This document shows positions 44,260 through 53,895 of a stretch of DNA of 64,000 nucleotides, in pieces. Where the stretch lies: positions 4,359,501 through 4,423,500 of the forward strand of contig NZ_CP152049.1 in NCBI RefSeq assembly GCF_038630985.1. Reading direction: 5' to 3'. The position numbers and the translations under genes were made by a program. Under the pieces are notes generated by a model. That model saw only the letters and a list, made by a program, of their open reading frames with translations, did not search any database and was not told the origin of the DNA. This DNA comes from Paenibacillus sp. FSL H8-0548 (GTDB lineage: Bacteria; Bacillota; Bacilli; Paenibacillales; Paenibacillaceae). The first letter of the stretch is position 1. The number at the start of each line of letters is the position of its first letter.

Positions 44260-45257
44260 TAGCCCACCTGCGGCTTTCTCGCTACGAATGCAATCCATTC
44301 CTCATCGCGGCGCTTCTCAACAATTTCAAAGCCAGAACGAATTAAGCCTTCTTCCACTACTTCTTCTTTATTCTTATACACACCCGAAGCTATGTAGATA
44401 CCGTTAGGCTTCAATGCTGCGTAGACGTCATCAACGAAGAGCAAAATAATTTCAGCCAAAATATTCGCAACAACGATGTCCACAGGAACCGTTATCCCTA
44501 CTGAGCTGCTGCTTAATGCATGGTCAGCATCTGCTGAATCATCCTTGATTACACCGAGTAAATCGCTAAGTCTAACCTCAACTTTTTCTGATAGATGATT
44601 CAGCTCCACATTAGCTTTTGCACTGGTTACAGCGATAGGGTCAAGATCTAGCGCTAGGACGCTCTTTGCGCCCAATAGACATGCGCCAATGGCAAGGACG
44701 CCAGAGCCTGTGCCAACGTCGATCACTTCTTCACCGCCGCGGATAACTAATTCTAGTGTCTCCAGACATAGCGATGTAGTTGGATGTGTCCCTGTTCCAA
44801 ATGCCATGCCGGGATCAAGCTCAATAATCCGCTCATCCGGACCTGGCTCGTACACTTCCCAAGTAGGCTTTATCGTTAACGTATCCGTTATTCGAAGCGG
44901 CTTGAAATATTGCTTCCAAGCATTCGCCCAGTCCTCATCATCTACGACAAAAGCAGCATATTTTACGTTTCCAGGATCAATATCAAATTCACGAAGCTCC
45001 TCGACACGCGGTCTGATCGTTTCAATTAGAGCATCCATGTCTGTGTCTTCTCCAAAATAGCCCTTGATGATAGCTTCACCTTCAGGAATATCATTAAGGG
45101 GATGCTCGTACCATTGGCCAAACGATGTATCCCGCTGCTTGTTGAGTGTGCCCGACTCCTCAATGGACACGCCCCCCGCGCCCGCTTCATGCAAAAAGTT
45201 CGATATCATTTCTTGCGCCTCTTCAGTAGTGAAAATCGTAATTTCATGCCATTTCAT
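44259..45257 (-). CDS. prmA: Ribosomal protein L11 methyltransferase PrmA, 332 aa
   Basis: The enzyme trimethylates ribosomal protein L11. The N-terminal substrate domain (MKWHEITIFTTEEAQEMISNFLHEAG) is followed by the SAM domain with FGTGTHPTTSLCLE, VIDVGTGSGVLAIGA and VVANILAEIIL. A longer than usual loop (DSADADHALSSSSVGITV) lies before motif IV. GGAGG lies 10 nt before ATG 45257. In B. subtilis it is linked to dnaJ; here the ssu insertion separates them. Confidence 0.95.
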   Translation of the reverse strand: MKWHEITIFTTEEAQEMISNFLHEAGAGGVSIEESGTLNKQRDTSFGQWYEHPLNDIPEGEAIIKGYFGEDTDMDALIETIRPRVEELREFDIDPGNVKYAAFVVDDEDWANAWKQYFKPLRITDTLTIKPTWEVYEPGPDERIIELDPGMAFGTGTHPTTSLCLETLELVIRGGEEVIDVGTGSGVLAIGACLLGAKSVLALDLDPIAVTSAKANVELNHLSEKVEVRLSDLLGVIKDDSADADHALSSSSVGITVPVDIVVANILAEIILLFVDDVYAALKPNGIYIASGVYKNKEEVVEEGLIRSGFEIVEKRRDEEWIAFVARKPQVG

Positions 45258-45488
45258 ATGTAATATCCTCCAAATACAATCGTAAACGGCTATCGCTGGC
45301 CTTTGCCAGCATGACAAACGTTTCGCTATAAAAACCTAACATCTATTGTACACTAGAGTAGCACCTTTACACAAAGATTTGACCGCTGCGACTGACGGCT
45401 GCAATTATGCTACAATCAATACGGACCGCAGCTTGCGGGCAGCTGATAAGTTTGTGAGCCGATTACGGCAAGGGAGGGCGCTATTTCA

Positions 45489-46082
45489 ATGTCACCAAGA
45501 AATGTAGAAAAAGATCAAAGGCTGCGAGATGAACGGCAGCGTCAAATATTAGAGTCGGCCATGCACGTAATTGCAAGACGGGGCTTGCCCGCTACAAAAA
45601 TAACCGACATTGCGGCAACCGCAGGGATCAGCGTAGGCAATGTTTACAAATATTTTGATTCCAAGAATGATATCTTTCAAGCGCTCGTAGAAAATGGCCA
45701 GCAAGAATATCGCAAATTTGTCGAGCAAGCGCTTCACATACAGGGCTCTTCCTATGACAAGCTATTTTGGTATACCAAAAACTGGCTAACCTATCGCAAT
45801 GGCTGGGCCATCACTGTTATTCTGCAATATGCTCGAACCTCAGAGGCTGTGCCCGAACAACTCACTCAAGCGGTCAGCGAGAGATTTATTGACAATTTGC
45901 GGCCGATGGCGGAAATGATCGCGCTTGGGCAATCAACCGGCGTTATCAAGGATGGAAACAGTATGGAATTAGCACTCATTTATGTTTCAATGATGGAAGT
46001 TCTTATTTTGCATAACATACCGGGGATTCACGAGATCGCGGCGCTAACGCCCGATAAAATACTAGCTTTGCTTCTAAAATAA
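45489..46082 (+). CDS. TetR/AcrR family regulator, 197 aa
   Basis: The N-terminal helix-turn-helix is typical (RQILESAMHVIARRGLPATKITDIAATAGISVGNVYKYFDSKNDIF, about residues 18-64), and the C-terminal ligand domain is helical and not assigned. GGGAGGG lies 10 nt before ATG 45489. It lies directly upstream of ssuDCAB on the same strand, and a palindrome (46149-46162) of the TetR type lies in the ssu leader, so it may control the operon. Sulfonate genes are more often under LysR regulators in proteobacteria, so this is an inference. Confidence 0.92.
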   Translation: MSPRNVEKDQRLRDERQRQILESAMHVIARRGLPATKITDIAATAGISVGNVYKYFDSKNDIFQALVENGQQEYRKFVEQALHIQGSSYDKLFWYTKNWLTYRNGWAITVILQYARTSEAVPEQLTQAVSERFIDNLRPMAEMIALGQSTGVIKDGNSMELALIYVSMMEVLILHNIPGIHEIAALTPDKILALLLK

Positions 46083-46108
46083 TTCAATTTCTCCGTCAAA
46101 CAAAATGA

Positions 46109-46138
46109 TTGACTATTCCTGCCAATTACTGCTATATT
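46109..46138 (+). promoter_or_regulatory. Putative promoter of the ssu operon
   Basis: TTGACT (46109-46114), an 18-nt spacer and TATATT (46133-46138). The start would fall near 46145, upstream of the palindrome and the leader terminator. Confidence 0.7.
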
Positions 46139-46148
46139 GTTCACATAG

Positions 46149-46162
46149 TGAATAATTATTCA
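46149..46162 (+). promoter_or_regulatory. Palindromic operator candidate TGAATAATTATTCA
   Basis: A perfect 14-bp palindrome lies at about +4 to +17 of the putative ssu transcript. The TGAAT/ATTCA arms resemble operators of several TetR-family proteins. The adjacent TetR gene is the natural candidate to bind it. Confidence 0.6.
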
Positions 46163-46189
46163 TATCTCGTCCACCAGACCACTGGCGAC

Positions 46190-46233
46190 GCATAATGACT
46201 ACTTTGTCCAAAAAGAGTCATTATGCTTTTTTT
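46190..46233 (+). terminator. Intrinsic terminator in the ssu leader
   Basis: GCATAATGACT (46190-46200) and AGTCATTATGC (46216-46226) form a perfect 11-bp stem followed by seven T. It lies between the likely ssu promoter and ssuD and could act as an attenuator; it could also simply end the TetR transcript. Confidence 0.88.
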
Positions 46234-46295
46234 ATTATCATTATACCAACTTATCCGATGTGATTAATAAAAACAACGTGTAAAGGATGAGCAAA

Positions 46296-47423
46296 TTGGA
46301 ATTTTTTTGGTTTATTCCTACCTACGGGGACGGCCGTTACATAGGAACCGATCTCGGCGCACGAACAACGACGCCCGTTTATTATCGGCAAATTGCAATG
46401 GCCGCTGACGACTTAGGTTTCACTGGTGTCCTGCTTCCAACGGGAAGAGCTTGCGAGGACCCTTGGATTACTGCCTCTACCCTCATTCCTGTTACGAAAA
46501 GGCTGAAGTTTCTTGTTGCAGTAAGACCTGGCCTGATGTCGCCTACCGTTGCAGCTAGAATGGCAGCCAGCTTCGATCGCAGCTCCGAGGGACGTCTGCT
46601 CATTAATGTAGTCGCAGGAGGTGATCCTGAAGAGCTTGCCGCTGATGGTTTGTATCTTGAGCATGATGAGCGCTATGAATTAACAGATGAATTCATGTCT
46701 GTATGGCGTGATGTGCTCGCGCAGAAGGAATCGGTCAGCTTGGATGGCAAGCATATTAAGATTAGTCAGGCTGTTAATTTCTTCCCGCCGATCCAGCAGC
46801 CTCATCCACCTGTATTTTTTGGAGGCTCCTCTCCTGCTGCTATTGCTGCCGCAGCCAAGCATGCTGATTATTACTTAACTTGGGGCGAGCCCCCGGAGCA
46901 GGTGAAGGAGAAGCTTACCCTAGTCCGAGAAGCTGTCCACGCGCAAGGAAGAACGGTCAAATTCGGGATTCGTCTTCATATCATCGTCAGGGAAACGAAT
47001 GAGGAGGCCTGGCAAGCAGCCAATCAGTTAATTAGTCATTTGGACGACGAGCTCATTGCCAAAGCACAGAAGGTCTATGCTCGTATGGATTCGCATGGTC
47101 AGAAGCGAATGACCCAAACACACGGCGGTGATCGGAGCAGCTTGGAAATATCTCCAAACCTGTGGGCTGGCATCGGACTAGTCAGAGGTGGCGCAGGTAC
47201 CGCACTTGTCGGAGATCCAGATACGATAGCTGAAAGGCTGCAGGAATACGCTGAGCTTGGAATCGAAACCTTTATTTTATCTGGTTATCCGCATTTGGAG
47301 GAGGCTTATAGGGTGGCAGAGCTGTTATTTCCTAAGCTGCGTCCCTCGCATTCTAAGGCGCTGCCTGCGGGGCCTAACGGGGAGATGGTTGCTTATCAAT
47401 ACCAGCCTGGGAAAACCCGCTAA
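46296..47423 (+). CDS. ssuD: FMNH2-dependent alkanesulfonate monooxygenase SsuD, 375 aa
   Basis: SsuD cleaves alkanesulfonates to sulfite and aldehyde with reduced flavin and oxygen. The start [17 protein letters not shown] is like the family's FWFLPTHGD, and [30 protein letters not shown] and [18 protein letters not shown] are conserved; the fold is luciferase-like. TTG 46296 is chosen: the AAAGG site touches the ATG at 46287 but is 9 nt from TTG. The FMN reductase partner (SsuE) is not in the window. It overlaps ssuC by 35 nt. Confidence 0.94.
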   Translation: MEFFWFIPTYGDGRYIGTDLGARTTTPVYYRQIAMAADDLGFTGVLLPTGRACEDPWITASTLIPVTKRLKFLVAVRPGLMSPTVAARMAASFDRSSEGRLLINVVAGGDPEELAADGLYLEHDERYELTDEFMSVWRDVLAQKESVSLDGKHIKISQAVNFFPPIQQPHPPVFFGGSSPAAIAAAAKHADYYLTWGEPPEQVKEKLTLVREAVHAQGRTVKFGIRLHIIVRETNEEAWQAANQLISHLDDELIAKAQKVYARMDSHGQKRMTQTHGGDRSSLEISPNLWAGIGLVRGGAGTALVGDPDTIAERLQEYAELGIETFILSGYPHLEEAYRVAELLFPKLRPSHSKALPAGPNGEMVAYQYQPGKTR

Positions 47424-48219
47424 TCGCCCTGCTCTTGAAGCTTGGACAAGAAACAAAGCTTATCCCTTAAGCTTGTCCTGCATTGCTGTGCTTACCTTAT
47501 TATTTCTTTGGTGGCTCGTCACGAAATGGCAGTGGGTTAATCCATTGTTCATACCTGCTCCGGAGAAGGTATGGGTCGCTTTTACTCAAATATTTCAAGA
47601 TGGCTATAAGGGAAGCTCGCTTGCTCATCACATTCTGGATAGTTTATTTCGACTCGGCAGCGCTTTCGCACTCGCTCTCATTACAGCTATCCCGCTTGGC
47701 ATTATTAGTGGATCTTCCCTTACTATTCGATCACTCGTCGATCCCTTTATCGAATTTTATCGGCCTCTTCCGCCATTAGCCTATTATACGATGCTCGTTT
47801 TATGGCTCGGCATTGGGGATTCATCGAAGATTGCGCTTCTCTACTTAGCTGCATTTGCTCCTTTATACATTGCTGTCGTAGCCGGAGTAAGACGTATATC
47901 CATTGATCGTATTCATGCGGCAAAATCATTAGGGTCAAACAAGCGCAAGCTGTTCATTTATGTGTTATTGCCTTCTGCATTACCCGAGATATTCACAGGA
48001 ATTCGTACGGCTATCGGAGTCAGCTACACAACTCTTGTCGCAGCCGAAATGGTAGCAGCCATGTCCGGCATCGGCTGGATGGTGCTGGATGCGAGTAAGT
48101 TTTTGCGAAGCGACATTATTTTTGCAGGCATTATTATTATGGGGCTTATCGCCTTATTGATTGATTCCGTTCTGCGTTGGCTCGAAAGAAAGCTTATACC
48201 ATGGAGTGGCAAAGAATGA
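47389..48219 (+). CDS. ssuC: Sulfonate ABC transporter permease SsuC, 276 aa
   Basis: About six membrane segments with the permease loop motif typical of the nitrate/sulfonate/taurine group (EAAKSLG-like [37 protein letters not shown]) and the conserved [23 protein letters not shown]. The start is uncertain: TTG 47389, within the end of ssuD, gives a normal length and has GGGGAG close by. A frame open from 47257 would be overlong. Confidence 0.9.
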   Translation: MLINTSLGKPANRPALEAWTRNKAYPLSLSCIAVLTLLFLWWLVTKWQWVNPLFIPAPEKVWVAFTQIFQDGYKGSSLAHHILDSLFRLGSAFALALITAIPLGIISGSSLTIRSLVDPFIEFYRPLPPLAYYTMLVLWLGIGDSSKIALLYLAAFAPLYIAVVAGVRRISIDRIHAAKSLGSNKRKLFIYVLLPSALPEIFTGIRTAIGVSYTTLVAAEMVAAMSGIGWMVLDASKFLRSDIIFAGIIIMGLIALLIDSVLRWLERKLIPWSGKE

Positions 48220-48242
48220 GATGAAAATAGGAGTGTAGAGAA

Positions 48243-49274
48243 ATGATGAAAAACAAGACAATGACAGGCATATGGACAATCGTGTTATTGCTTTCCGTAT
48301 TTAGCATCCTTACCGCATGCTCAACTGAACCAGCCCCTGCTGCTGCTTCGCCCAAGGAAGTCCGTATTGGCTTTCAAATTATCCCGAATGCTGAGCTGCT
48401 TGCGAAGGCACTCGGCCTAGCGGAGAAAAAATTCCCTGATGTAAAAGTAAACTGGGTGCCTTTCGATTCAGGACGAGATGTGAATACCGCGTTTGCTGCT
48501 GGCGGCATCGATCTTGGTCTCGCCGGATCTGTTCCTGTTGCCATTGGTCTTGCGAATGATCTGCCTTATTCGGTCTACTTTCTGCATGATATTATCGGAG
48601 ACAATGAAGCGTTAGCTGTCCGCAATAGTGCCAATATAAACACCGTAAAGGATCTAGTCGGGAAAAAAATAGCCGTTCCTTATGGCTCTACGACACATTT
48701 CAGCTTATTGTCCGCTCTAAAGCAGGAAGGCATTGACCCTTCCTCAGTCAGCATACTCGATCTTCAACCGCCGGATATCGTAGCTGCATGGCAGCGCAAA
48801 GATATTGATGGCGCATTCGTATGGCAGCCTTCACTTGCTAAGCTCGTTGCAGACGATGGGAAAATATTGATCTCTGCCAAAACATTATCTGAGCAGGGCA
48901 TTATTACGGCAGATGTTGGCATCGTTAGCCGTAAATTCGTTGAACAGTATCCGCAATTTGTAAAGGATTACGTCGCTCTTCTCGACGAAGCTGTTGCCTT
49001 GTACCGTTCAAAGCCAGAGGAGGCTGCCAAAGCGGTTGCGCCGCTTCTCAGCCAGTCCGAAGCAGATACCCTCACGCAGCTGCATGAGCTCGTCTGGTTA
49101 ACCTCTGCGGAGCAGCAGGACGCCAAATACCTCGGTGCAGACAACAGCGTAAGCGGCTTTGCACAAGTTCTTGAGCAGACAGGACAATTTCTAATTGACC
49201 AGAAAACAATTCCAACCTCACCAGATTCCAGCGTCTATCAGCAAGGAATTTGGAATGATTCACTTAAACGTTAA
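48243..49274 (+). CDS. ssuA: Sulfonate/taurine ABC transporter substrate-binding lipoprotein, 343 aa
   Basis: A lipoprotein signal with lipobox ILTAC (Cys about 27) precedes a periplasmic-binding fold of the SsuA/TauA type: EVRIGFQIIPNAELLAKALG, SGRDVNTAFAAGGIDLGLAGSVPVAIGLA, EALAVRNSANINTVKDLVGKKIAVPYGSTTHF and WQRKDIDGAFVWQPSLA. The last motifs are closer to taurine binders (TauA) than to SsuA, so taurine or a similar sulfonate is possible. AGGAG lies before ATG 48243. Confidence 0.9.
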   Translation: MMKNKTMTGIWTIVLLLSVFSILTACSTEPAPAAASPKEVRIGFQIIPNAELLAKALGLAEKKFPDVKVNWVPFDSGRDVNTAFAAGGIDLGLAGSVPVAIGLANDLPYSVYFLHDIIGDNEALAVRNSANINTVKDLVGKKIAVPYGSTTHFSLLSALKQEGIDPSSVSILDLQPPDIVAAWQRKDIDGAFVWQPSLAKLVADDGKILISAKTLSEQGIITADVGIVSRKFVEQYPQFVKDYVALLDEAVALYRSKPEEAAKAVAPLLSQSEADTLTQLHELVWLTSAEQQDAKYLGADNSVSGFAQVLEQTGQFLIDQKTIPTSPDSSVYQQGIWNDSLKR

Positions 49275-49308
49275 GCTAAATTCAAAATGAGGATAGGAGG
49301 TAATCACA

Positions 49309-50130
49309 ATGATACAAGCTGCAGATACCGATTCCGCCACACAAGCCATCAGCATGCAAGGTATACAACTTACGTATACCCATGCCAAAGCTTCCGCGGA
49401 GGTGCTGGAAAATATTAATCTTTCCATTCAAGAGGGTGAATTCGTTTGTATTCTCGGCCCTTCCGGCTGCGGTAAAACATCACTGCTTAAATTAGCAGCA
49501 GGCTACGAACAGCCCACTCTAGGCGAAGTCACCATCTTTGAAAGACGTCATAGCCAGCCTCACCATGAGGTCGGAGTTGTCTTTCAGCATGCAAATCTAT
49601 TCCCTTGGCTGACTGTTCAGGCAAATGTCGAGTTTGGTTTAAAAATGCTCAACTACTCGCGTTCAGAGCGGAAAGAAAAAGCAGCTTTAATCGTCAAGCA
49701 AGTAGGATTAACCTCCTACTCCTCTTTATTTCCTTTTCAGCTTTCAGGAGGCATGAAACAGCGAACGGCGATTGCCAGAGCACTAGCAACGAATCCTCGG
49801 ATTATTTTGATGGATGAGCCATTTGCTTCGCTCGATGCCATCACACGTGAATCACTCCAATATTTGATTCGCAAAATATGGTTGAATTCAGGAAAAACCA
49901 TTGTATTTATAACACATGACGTTGATGAGGCATTGCTGTTAGGCACTCGCATTATTACTATGCAGGCAGCGCCTGGACGAATTGAGCATGATATTGACAA
50001 TCCGCTCAACAAGCGGACTGAGCCATTTTCCTTCGTCCGAAAGCATGCGAGGTACAACGAGCTTCGCGATACATTAGTCAGGTCATTACGGCCGGTAAAC
50101 AACGAGCTCAGAGAAGCGGCAGATATTTAA
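49309..50130 (+). CDS. ssuB: Sulfonate ABC transporter ATP-binding protein, 273 aa
   Basis: Walker A is GPSGCGKTSLL, the Q-loop is VFQHANLFPWLTV, the ABC signature is LSGGMKQRTAIARAL and Walker B is IILMDEPFASLD, followed by the H-loop FITHDVDEA. This is the SsuB/TauB group. AGGAGG lies before ATG 49309. The operon order is ssuD, ssuC, ssuA, ssuB. Confidence 0.93.
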   Translation: MIQAADTDSATQAISMQGIQLTYTHAKASAEVLENINLSIQEGEFVCILGPSGCGKTSLLKLAAGYEQPTLGEVTIFERRHSQPHHEVGVVFQHANLFPWLTVQANVEFGLKMLNYSRSERKEKAALIVKQVGLTSYSSLFPFQLSGGMKQRTAIARALATNPRIILMDEPFASLDAITRESLQYLIRKIWLNSGKTIVFITHDVDEALLLGTRIITMQAAPGRIEHDIDNPLNKRTEPFSFVRKHARYNELRDTLVRSLRPVNNELREAADI

Positions 50131-50147
50131 TCGTCGTGTAACGAAAA

Positions 50148-50179
50148 AGAGACTGCAGGCTCTCCAGCCGGCAGTCTCT
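50148..50179 (+). terminator. Terminator of the ssu operon
   Basis: AGAGACTGC (50148-50156) pairs with GCAGTCTCT (50171-50179), 9 bp, with a short T-poor tail. An A-run precedes it, so it may also work on the minus strand for the small gene ending at 50185. Confidence 0.65.
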
Positions 50180-50184
50180 TCGCG

Positions 50185-50391
50185 TTACATTATCGTCGTA
50201 TTTGCATTTCCGCCAATTTGTTGAATGAGATATAACGCTCGCTCTGCAACAGCTTCGTCTACTGTTGCCGTGACCGTCCCGTTATCCAACAAGCCGCTTA
50301 CATCCGTTGCACGCAGTGCATGCAGCTTAAGTGAGGCTTCCTGAGCAGCATCCTTGCCCGCAAAGGTAGCCTGGATCTCGATTTGACTCAT
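50185..50391 (-). CDS. Small protein of unknown function, 68 aa
   Basis: The protein (start MSQIEIQATFAGKDAAQEAS, end IQQIGGNANTTIM) has a beta-alpha-beta-like pattern and no recognised family; it has no membrane segment. ATG 50391 overlaps the stop of the upstream YfhD-like gene (TAATG), and AGCAGGA lies before it, so the pair is coupled. The end GGNANTTI is reminiscent of small general-stress proteins, but I cannot assign it. Confidence 0.7.
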   Translation of the reverse strand: MSQIEIQATFAGKDAAQEASLKLHALRATDVSGLLDNGTVTATVDEAVAERALYLIQQIGGNANTTIM

Positions 50392-50546
50392 TATTCCTGC
50401 TCGTTGCGCTGATCTGCTGCATGAGCACGCTCAGCTGCTTTGCGATCAGCCTCATCTGCAAGCTCTTCGGAAAACTCTACATCCTCATTCTCACCAACAG
50501 GCAGGTTGGCAAAATTCACTTTTTCCAAATTGTTTTTGTCTGTCAT
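50391..50546 (-). CDS. YfhD-like small protein, 51 aa
   Basis: The short protein (start MTDKNNLEKVNFANLP) has the core VEFSEELADEADRKAAERA, which fits the YfhD family pattern (EFSxELADxxDxxAxxRxxxAxxR) known from Bacillales. GGAGGG lies 9 nt before ATG 50546. The family has no assigned function but is often sporulation- or stress-linked. It is co-translated with the following 68-aa gene. Confidence 0.75.
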   Translation of the reverse strand: MTDKNNLEKVNFANLPVGENEDVEFSEELADEADRKAAERAHAADQRNEQE

Positions 50547-50631
50547 TCTTTTATTCCCTCCGGTTGTTTGTAGATGTATGGTTTTCCTACCCGAATAGAA
50601 TACGTTATTTCACTAAAAACTATACACGCAC

Positions 50632-50730
50632 CAAGGTGAAACGGCTGTCGCCGTCCTTTAGCGGCGCTGCGCGTTTCATTCCCGAGAAATATAGAGAAAG
50701 TATGGCGAAATGATATACTTTCCTATATTT
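50632..50730. repeat. Dispersed ~100-bp repeat, copy 2
   Basis: It begins CAAGGTGAAACGGCTGTCGC and ends GATATACTTTCCTATATTT. It matches 25788-25887 almost base for base, with only a handful of substitutions and a one-base gap. It follows the dnaJ terminator directly. Confidence 0.9.
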
Positions 50731-50731
50731 C

Positions 50732-50765
50732 AAAAAAAAGACGTTCCGGGTTATTCACCCCGGAA
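50732..50765 (-). terminator. Terminator of the hrcA-grpE-dnaK-dnaJ operon
   Basis: TTCCGGG and CCCGGAA (50765-50744) form a 7-bp stem that includes the dnaJ stop codon, followed by ACGTCTTTTTTTT on the minus strand. Confidence 0.8.
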
Positions 50766-51881
50766 AGCCTTTTTCATTTTATCAAAAATGGATTCATGAT
50801 GCTCTTGATCATTGGATACTGCATCACTGCTCAAGCCGCCAAATTGACGGAGCAGATCCTTCTGATCATCATTCAAGCTTGTTGGTGTTACGATGGTAAC
50901 CTTAACATGCTGATCCCCTTGTCCGTAGCCGCGCAATTTCGGTACACCTTTGCCTTTAAGACGGAAGTATGTGCCTGTTTGCGTGCCTGCCGGGATCTTC
51001 AGCTTTACCTTCTCGGTCAGCGTTGGAATCTCAATCTCATCACCAAGCGCTGCCTGTACGAAGGTAAGAGGAACCTCGCAGTAAATATCATCGTTTTCGC
51101 GCTCGAAAAACTCATGCGCCTTCACACGAATAACAATGTACAAATCCCCCGCTGGACCGCCACGAAGACCGCCTTCACCCTCACCCGTCATCCGGATTTG
51201 AGCGCCGTCATCCACACCTGCTGGAATTCGAATATTGATTTTGCGTTGACGCTTCACCTTGCCTGCGCCGTGGCATGTAGAACATTTGTCTTTAATTACG
51301 CGGCCAGTACCGCTGCAATTCGTACAAGCTCTGCGGTTAACCATCCGTCCGAACGGCGTGTTCTGCACAACCTCTTGCTGTCCGCTGCCCTTACAAATGG
51401 AGCAGGTTTCTGGTTTTGTACCCGGTTTTGCGCCGTCTCCATGACAGGTATCGCAAGTTTCAGTACGCGGAATCGTAATTTCAGTCTCTTTGCCAAATAC
51501 GGCTTCTTTAAACTCAACCGTCATCGTATACTGCAAATCGTTGCCGCGCTGTGGCGCATTAGGATCACGCCTGCCGCCTCCACCGCCAAAAAACATATCA
51601 AATATATCGCCAAAGCCGCCGCCAAAATCTGCGCCGCCTCCGCCACCCATTCCTTGATTCGGATCAACATGGCCGAACCGGTCATAATTGGAGCGTTTGC
51701 CATCATCACCTAATACGTCATATGCTTCCTTTACTTCCTTGAACTTGGACTCCGCATCTGCAGCCTTGTTCACATCTGGATGATATTGACGTGCTAGCTG
51801 ACGATATGATTTCTTAATTTCATCTGCTGATGCATCCTTGCCAACACCTAGCACCTCATAATAATCACGTTTGCTTGCCAC
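50751..51881 (-). CDS. dnaJ: Chaperone DnaJ, 376 aa
   Basis: The N-terminal J domain has the HPD motif ([15 protein letters not shown]). A Gly/Phe-rich linker with GGGGGRRDP follows, then four CxxCxGxG zinc motifs ([32 protein letters not shown], about residues 145-212), and a C-terminal substrate domain. It stimulates DnaK ATPase and presents unfolded proteins. The start is GTG 51881 with GGAGGTG upstream. Confidence 0.98.
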   Translation of the reverse strand: MASKRDYYEVLGVGKDASADEIKKSYRQLARQYHPDVNKAADAESKFKEVKEAYDVLGDDGKRSNYDRFGHVDPNQGMGGGGGADFGGGFGDIFDMFFGGGGGRRDPNAPQRGNDLQYTMTVEFKEAVFGKETEITIPRTETCDTCHGDGAKPGTKPETCSICKGSGQQEVVQNTPFGRMVNRRACTNCSGTGRVIKDKCSTCHGAGKVKRQRKINIRIPAGVDDGAQIRMTGEGEGGLRGGPAGDLYIVIRVKAHEFFERENDDIYCEVPLTFVQAALGDEIEIPTLTEKVKLKIPAGTQTGTYFRLKGKGVPKLRGYGQGDQHVKVTIVTPTSLNDDQKDLLRQFGGLSSDAVSNDQEHHESIFDKMKKAFRGE

Positions 51882-51936
51882 CTGTTCTCACCTCCGCTAT
51901 CTATCTTATGATTGCATGTGCATCTGCGCGCGAAAG

Positions 51937-51971
51937 GAGGTCAAAGCCAGGTAGCGCCTGTCTTTGACCTC
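51937..51971 (-). terminator. Hairpin between dnaK and dnaJ
   Basis: GAGGTCAAAG (51971-51962, minus strand) pairs with CTTTGACCTC (51946-51937), with a further short inner stem; only a few T follow. It may lower dnaJ transcription relative to dnaK or protect the dnaK message. Confidence 0.5.
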
Positions 51972-51985
51972 TCGCTCGCTACACT

Positions 51986-53812
51986 TTATTTATTATCGTC
52001 AACAACTTCGTAGTCGGCATCTACTACATTGTCTTTTCCTTTTGCTGAACCTGCTTCTGGCTCTGCGCCTTCTGCTTGTGCCGCTTGCTCATAAAGCTTA
52101 ACGGAAAGCTGCTGAACGATTTCTGTAAGCTCAGCTACTGCTGCGTTAATTTGCTCAATATCATCCGTTGCAAGTGCCGCTGTAACTTTTTCTTTGGCAG
52201 CATTTGCTTTTTCGATTTCTCCAGCATCCACCTTGTCGCCAAGATCTTTAATCGTTTTGTCAGCGGAGTAAACCAATTGGTCAGCGCTGTTTTTCGCTTC
52301 AACAAGATCACGACGCTTGCGATCTTCTTCAGCATTAAGCTCAGCGTCTTTCATCATTTGGTTGATTTCATCTTCGCTTAGGCCGCTTGAAGATGTAATC
52401 GTAATTTTTTGGCTTTTGCCTGTGCCTTTATCAAGTGCAGATACGTTAACGATACCATTGGCATCAATATCGAAAGTAACTTCGATTTGCGGTACGCCGC
52501 GTGGAGCAAGAGGAATATCATTCAAAGTGAAACGGCCAAGCGTTTTGTTGCCTGCTGCCATCGAGCGCTCACCTTGCAGAACGTGAATTTCAACGCCCGG
52601 CTGATTATCCGCATATGTGGAGTAAACTTGGGATTTGCTCGTAGGAATTGTTGTATTGCGATCGATCATTTTTGTGAACACACCGCCAGCTGTTTCGATA
52701 CCAAGCGACAATGGAGTAACGTCAAGCAATACAACGTCTTTCACATCGCCAGTCAATACGCCCGCTTGTACAGCTGCGCCAAGAGCAACAACCTCATCCG
52801 GGTTAACGCCTTTATGCGGATCTTTGCCGATCAATTTTTTAACTGCATCTTGTACCGCAGGAATACGAGTCGATCCGCCTACAAGAACAACTTTATCAAT
52901 ATCATTTGGAGACATGCCAGCATCGCTAAGCGCTTGACGAGTAGGACCAAGCGTACGCTCTACAAGTGGAGCAGCTAGCTCTTCGAATTTCGCGCGAGTT
53001 AGGCTAAGCTCCAAATGCTGAGGAACGCCATCTACCATTGTAATAAATGGAAGCGAAATCGCTGAAGTCAGAACGCCTGAAAGCTCTTTTTTCGCTTTCT
53101 CAGCAGCATCCTTCAAACGTTGAACGGCTGATTTATCTTTTGAGAGATCAATGCCTTGATCCTTCTTAAATTCAGCAACAAGGTGATCGATAATGACTTG
53201 GTCGAAATCATCTCCGCCAAGCTTGTTGTCGCCGCTAGTCGCTTTAACTTCGAAGAAGCCGTCGCCAAGCTCAAGAATGGAAACGTCGAAAGTACCGCCG
53301 CCAAGGTCATATACAAGAATCGTTTGATCTTCTGTTTTCTCAAGGCCGTATGCCAGTGCAGCAGCCGTTGGCTCATTGACAATACGAAGCACTTCAAGAC
53401 CAGCGATTTTACCTGCATCTTTTGTCGCTTGACGCTGGCTATCGTTGAAGTACGCCGGAACTGTAATAACCGCTTGCGTTACCGTTTGGCCTAAGTAAGC
53501 TTCAGCATCAGCTTTCAATTTTTGCAAAATGATTGCAGAAATTTCTTGCGGCGTATAATCTTTATCGTCGATTCTTTCTTTATGGTTTGTACCAATATGG
53601 CGTTTGATTGAGCTGATTGTACGGTCAGTATTCGTAATCGCTTGACGTTTTGCCGTTTCACCGACAACACGCTCGCCATCTTTCTTAAATCCGACTACTG
53701 AAGGCGTTGTGCGATTGCCCTCTGGGTTCGGGATAACGACAGCTTCGCCCCCCTCCATTACTGCAACGCAAGAGTTTGTTGTACCAAGGTCAATACCAAT
53801 TACTTTACTCAT
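51986..53812 (-). CDS. dnaK: Chaperone DnaK (Hsp70), 608 aa
   Basis: This ATP-dependent Hsp70 folds nascent and stressed proteins. The start [23 protein letters not shown], the phosphate loops [13 protein letters not shown] and [14 protein letters not shown], and the substrate domain with [17 protein letters not shown] are intact. The Gly/Ala-rich C terminus ends in [16 protein letters not shown]. As in other Bacillota, the ~20-residue loop of the E. coli NBD is missing. AGGAGG precedes the start. Confidence 0.98.
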   Translation of the reverse strand: MSKVIGIDLGTTNSCVAVMEGGEAVVIPNPEGNRTTPSVVGFKKDGERVVGETAKRQAITNTDRTISSIKRHIGTNHKERIDDKDYTPQEISAIILQKLKADAEAYLGQTVTQAVITVPAYFNDSQRQATKDAGKIAGLEVLRIVNEPTAAALAYGLEKTEDQTILVYDLGGGTFDVSILELGDGFFEVKATSGDNKLGGDDFDQVIIDHLVAEFKKDQGIDLSKDKSAVQRLKDAAEKAKKELSGVLTSAISLPFITMVDGVPQHLELSLTRAKFEELAAPLVERTLGPTRQALSDAGMSPNDIDKVVLVGGSTRIPAVQDAVKKLIGKDPHKGVNPDEVVALGAAVQAGVLTGDVKDVVLLDVTPLSLGIETAGGVFTKMIDRNTTIPTSKSQVYSTYADNQPGVEIHVLQGERSMAAGNKTLGRFTLNDIPLAPRGVPQIEVTFDIDANGIVNVSALDKGTGKSQKITITSSSGLSEDEINQMMKDAELNAEEDRKRRDLVEAKNSADQLVYSADKTIKDLGDKVDAGEIEKANAAKEKVTAALATDDIEQINAAVAELTEIVQQLSVKLYEQAAQAEGAEPEAGSAKGKDNVVDADYEVVDDNK

Positions 53813-53895
53813 AGCTATTGTTCCTCCTATAATATATTGTATTTTTTATCATGCTAACTGCTATTGGTACATTTATTGAATGAAGTCATTTAGGC

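Noticed and set aside
45489..50130. TetR-ssu segment as a recent mobile island
   Set aside because: No integrase, transposase or flanking repeats are seen, and base composition looks like that of the neighbours; it is simply an accessory operon.
50796..51713. 305-codon open frame antisense to dnaJ
   Set aside because: It is Cys-rich with no family resemblance and lies fully opposite dnaJ; the Gly- and Cys-rich dnaJ sequence keeps the opposite frame open by chance.
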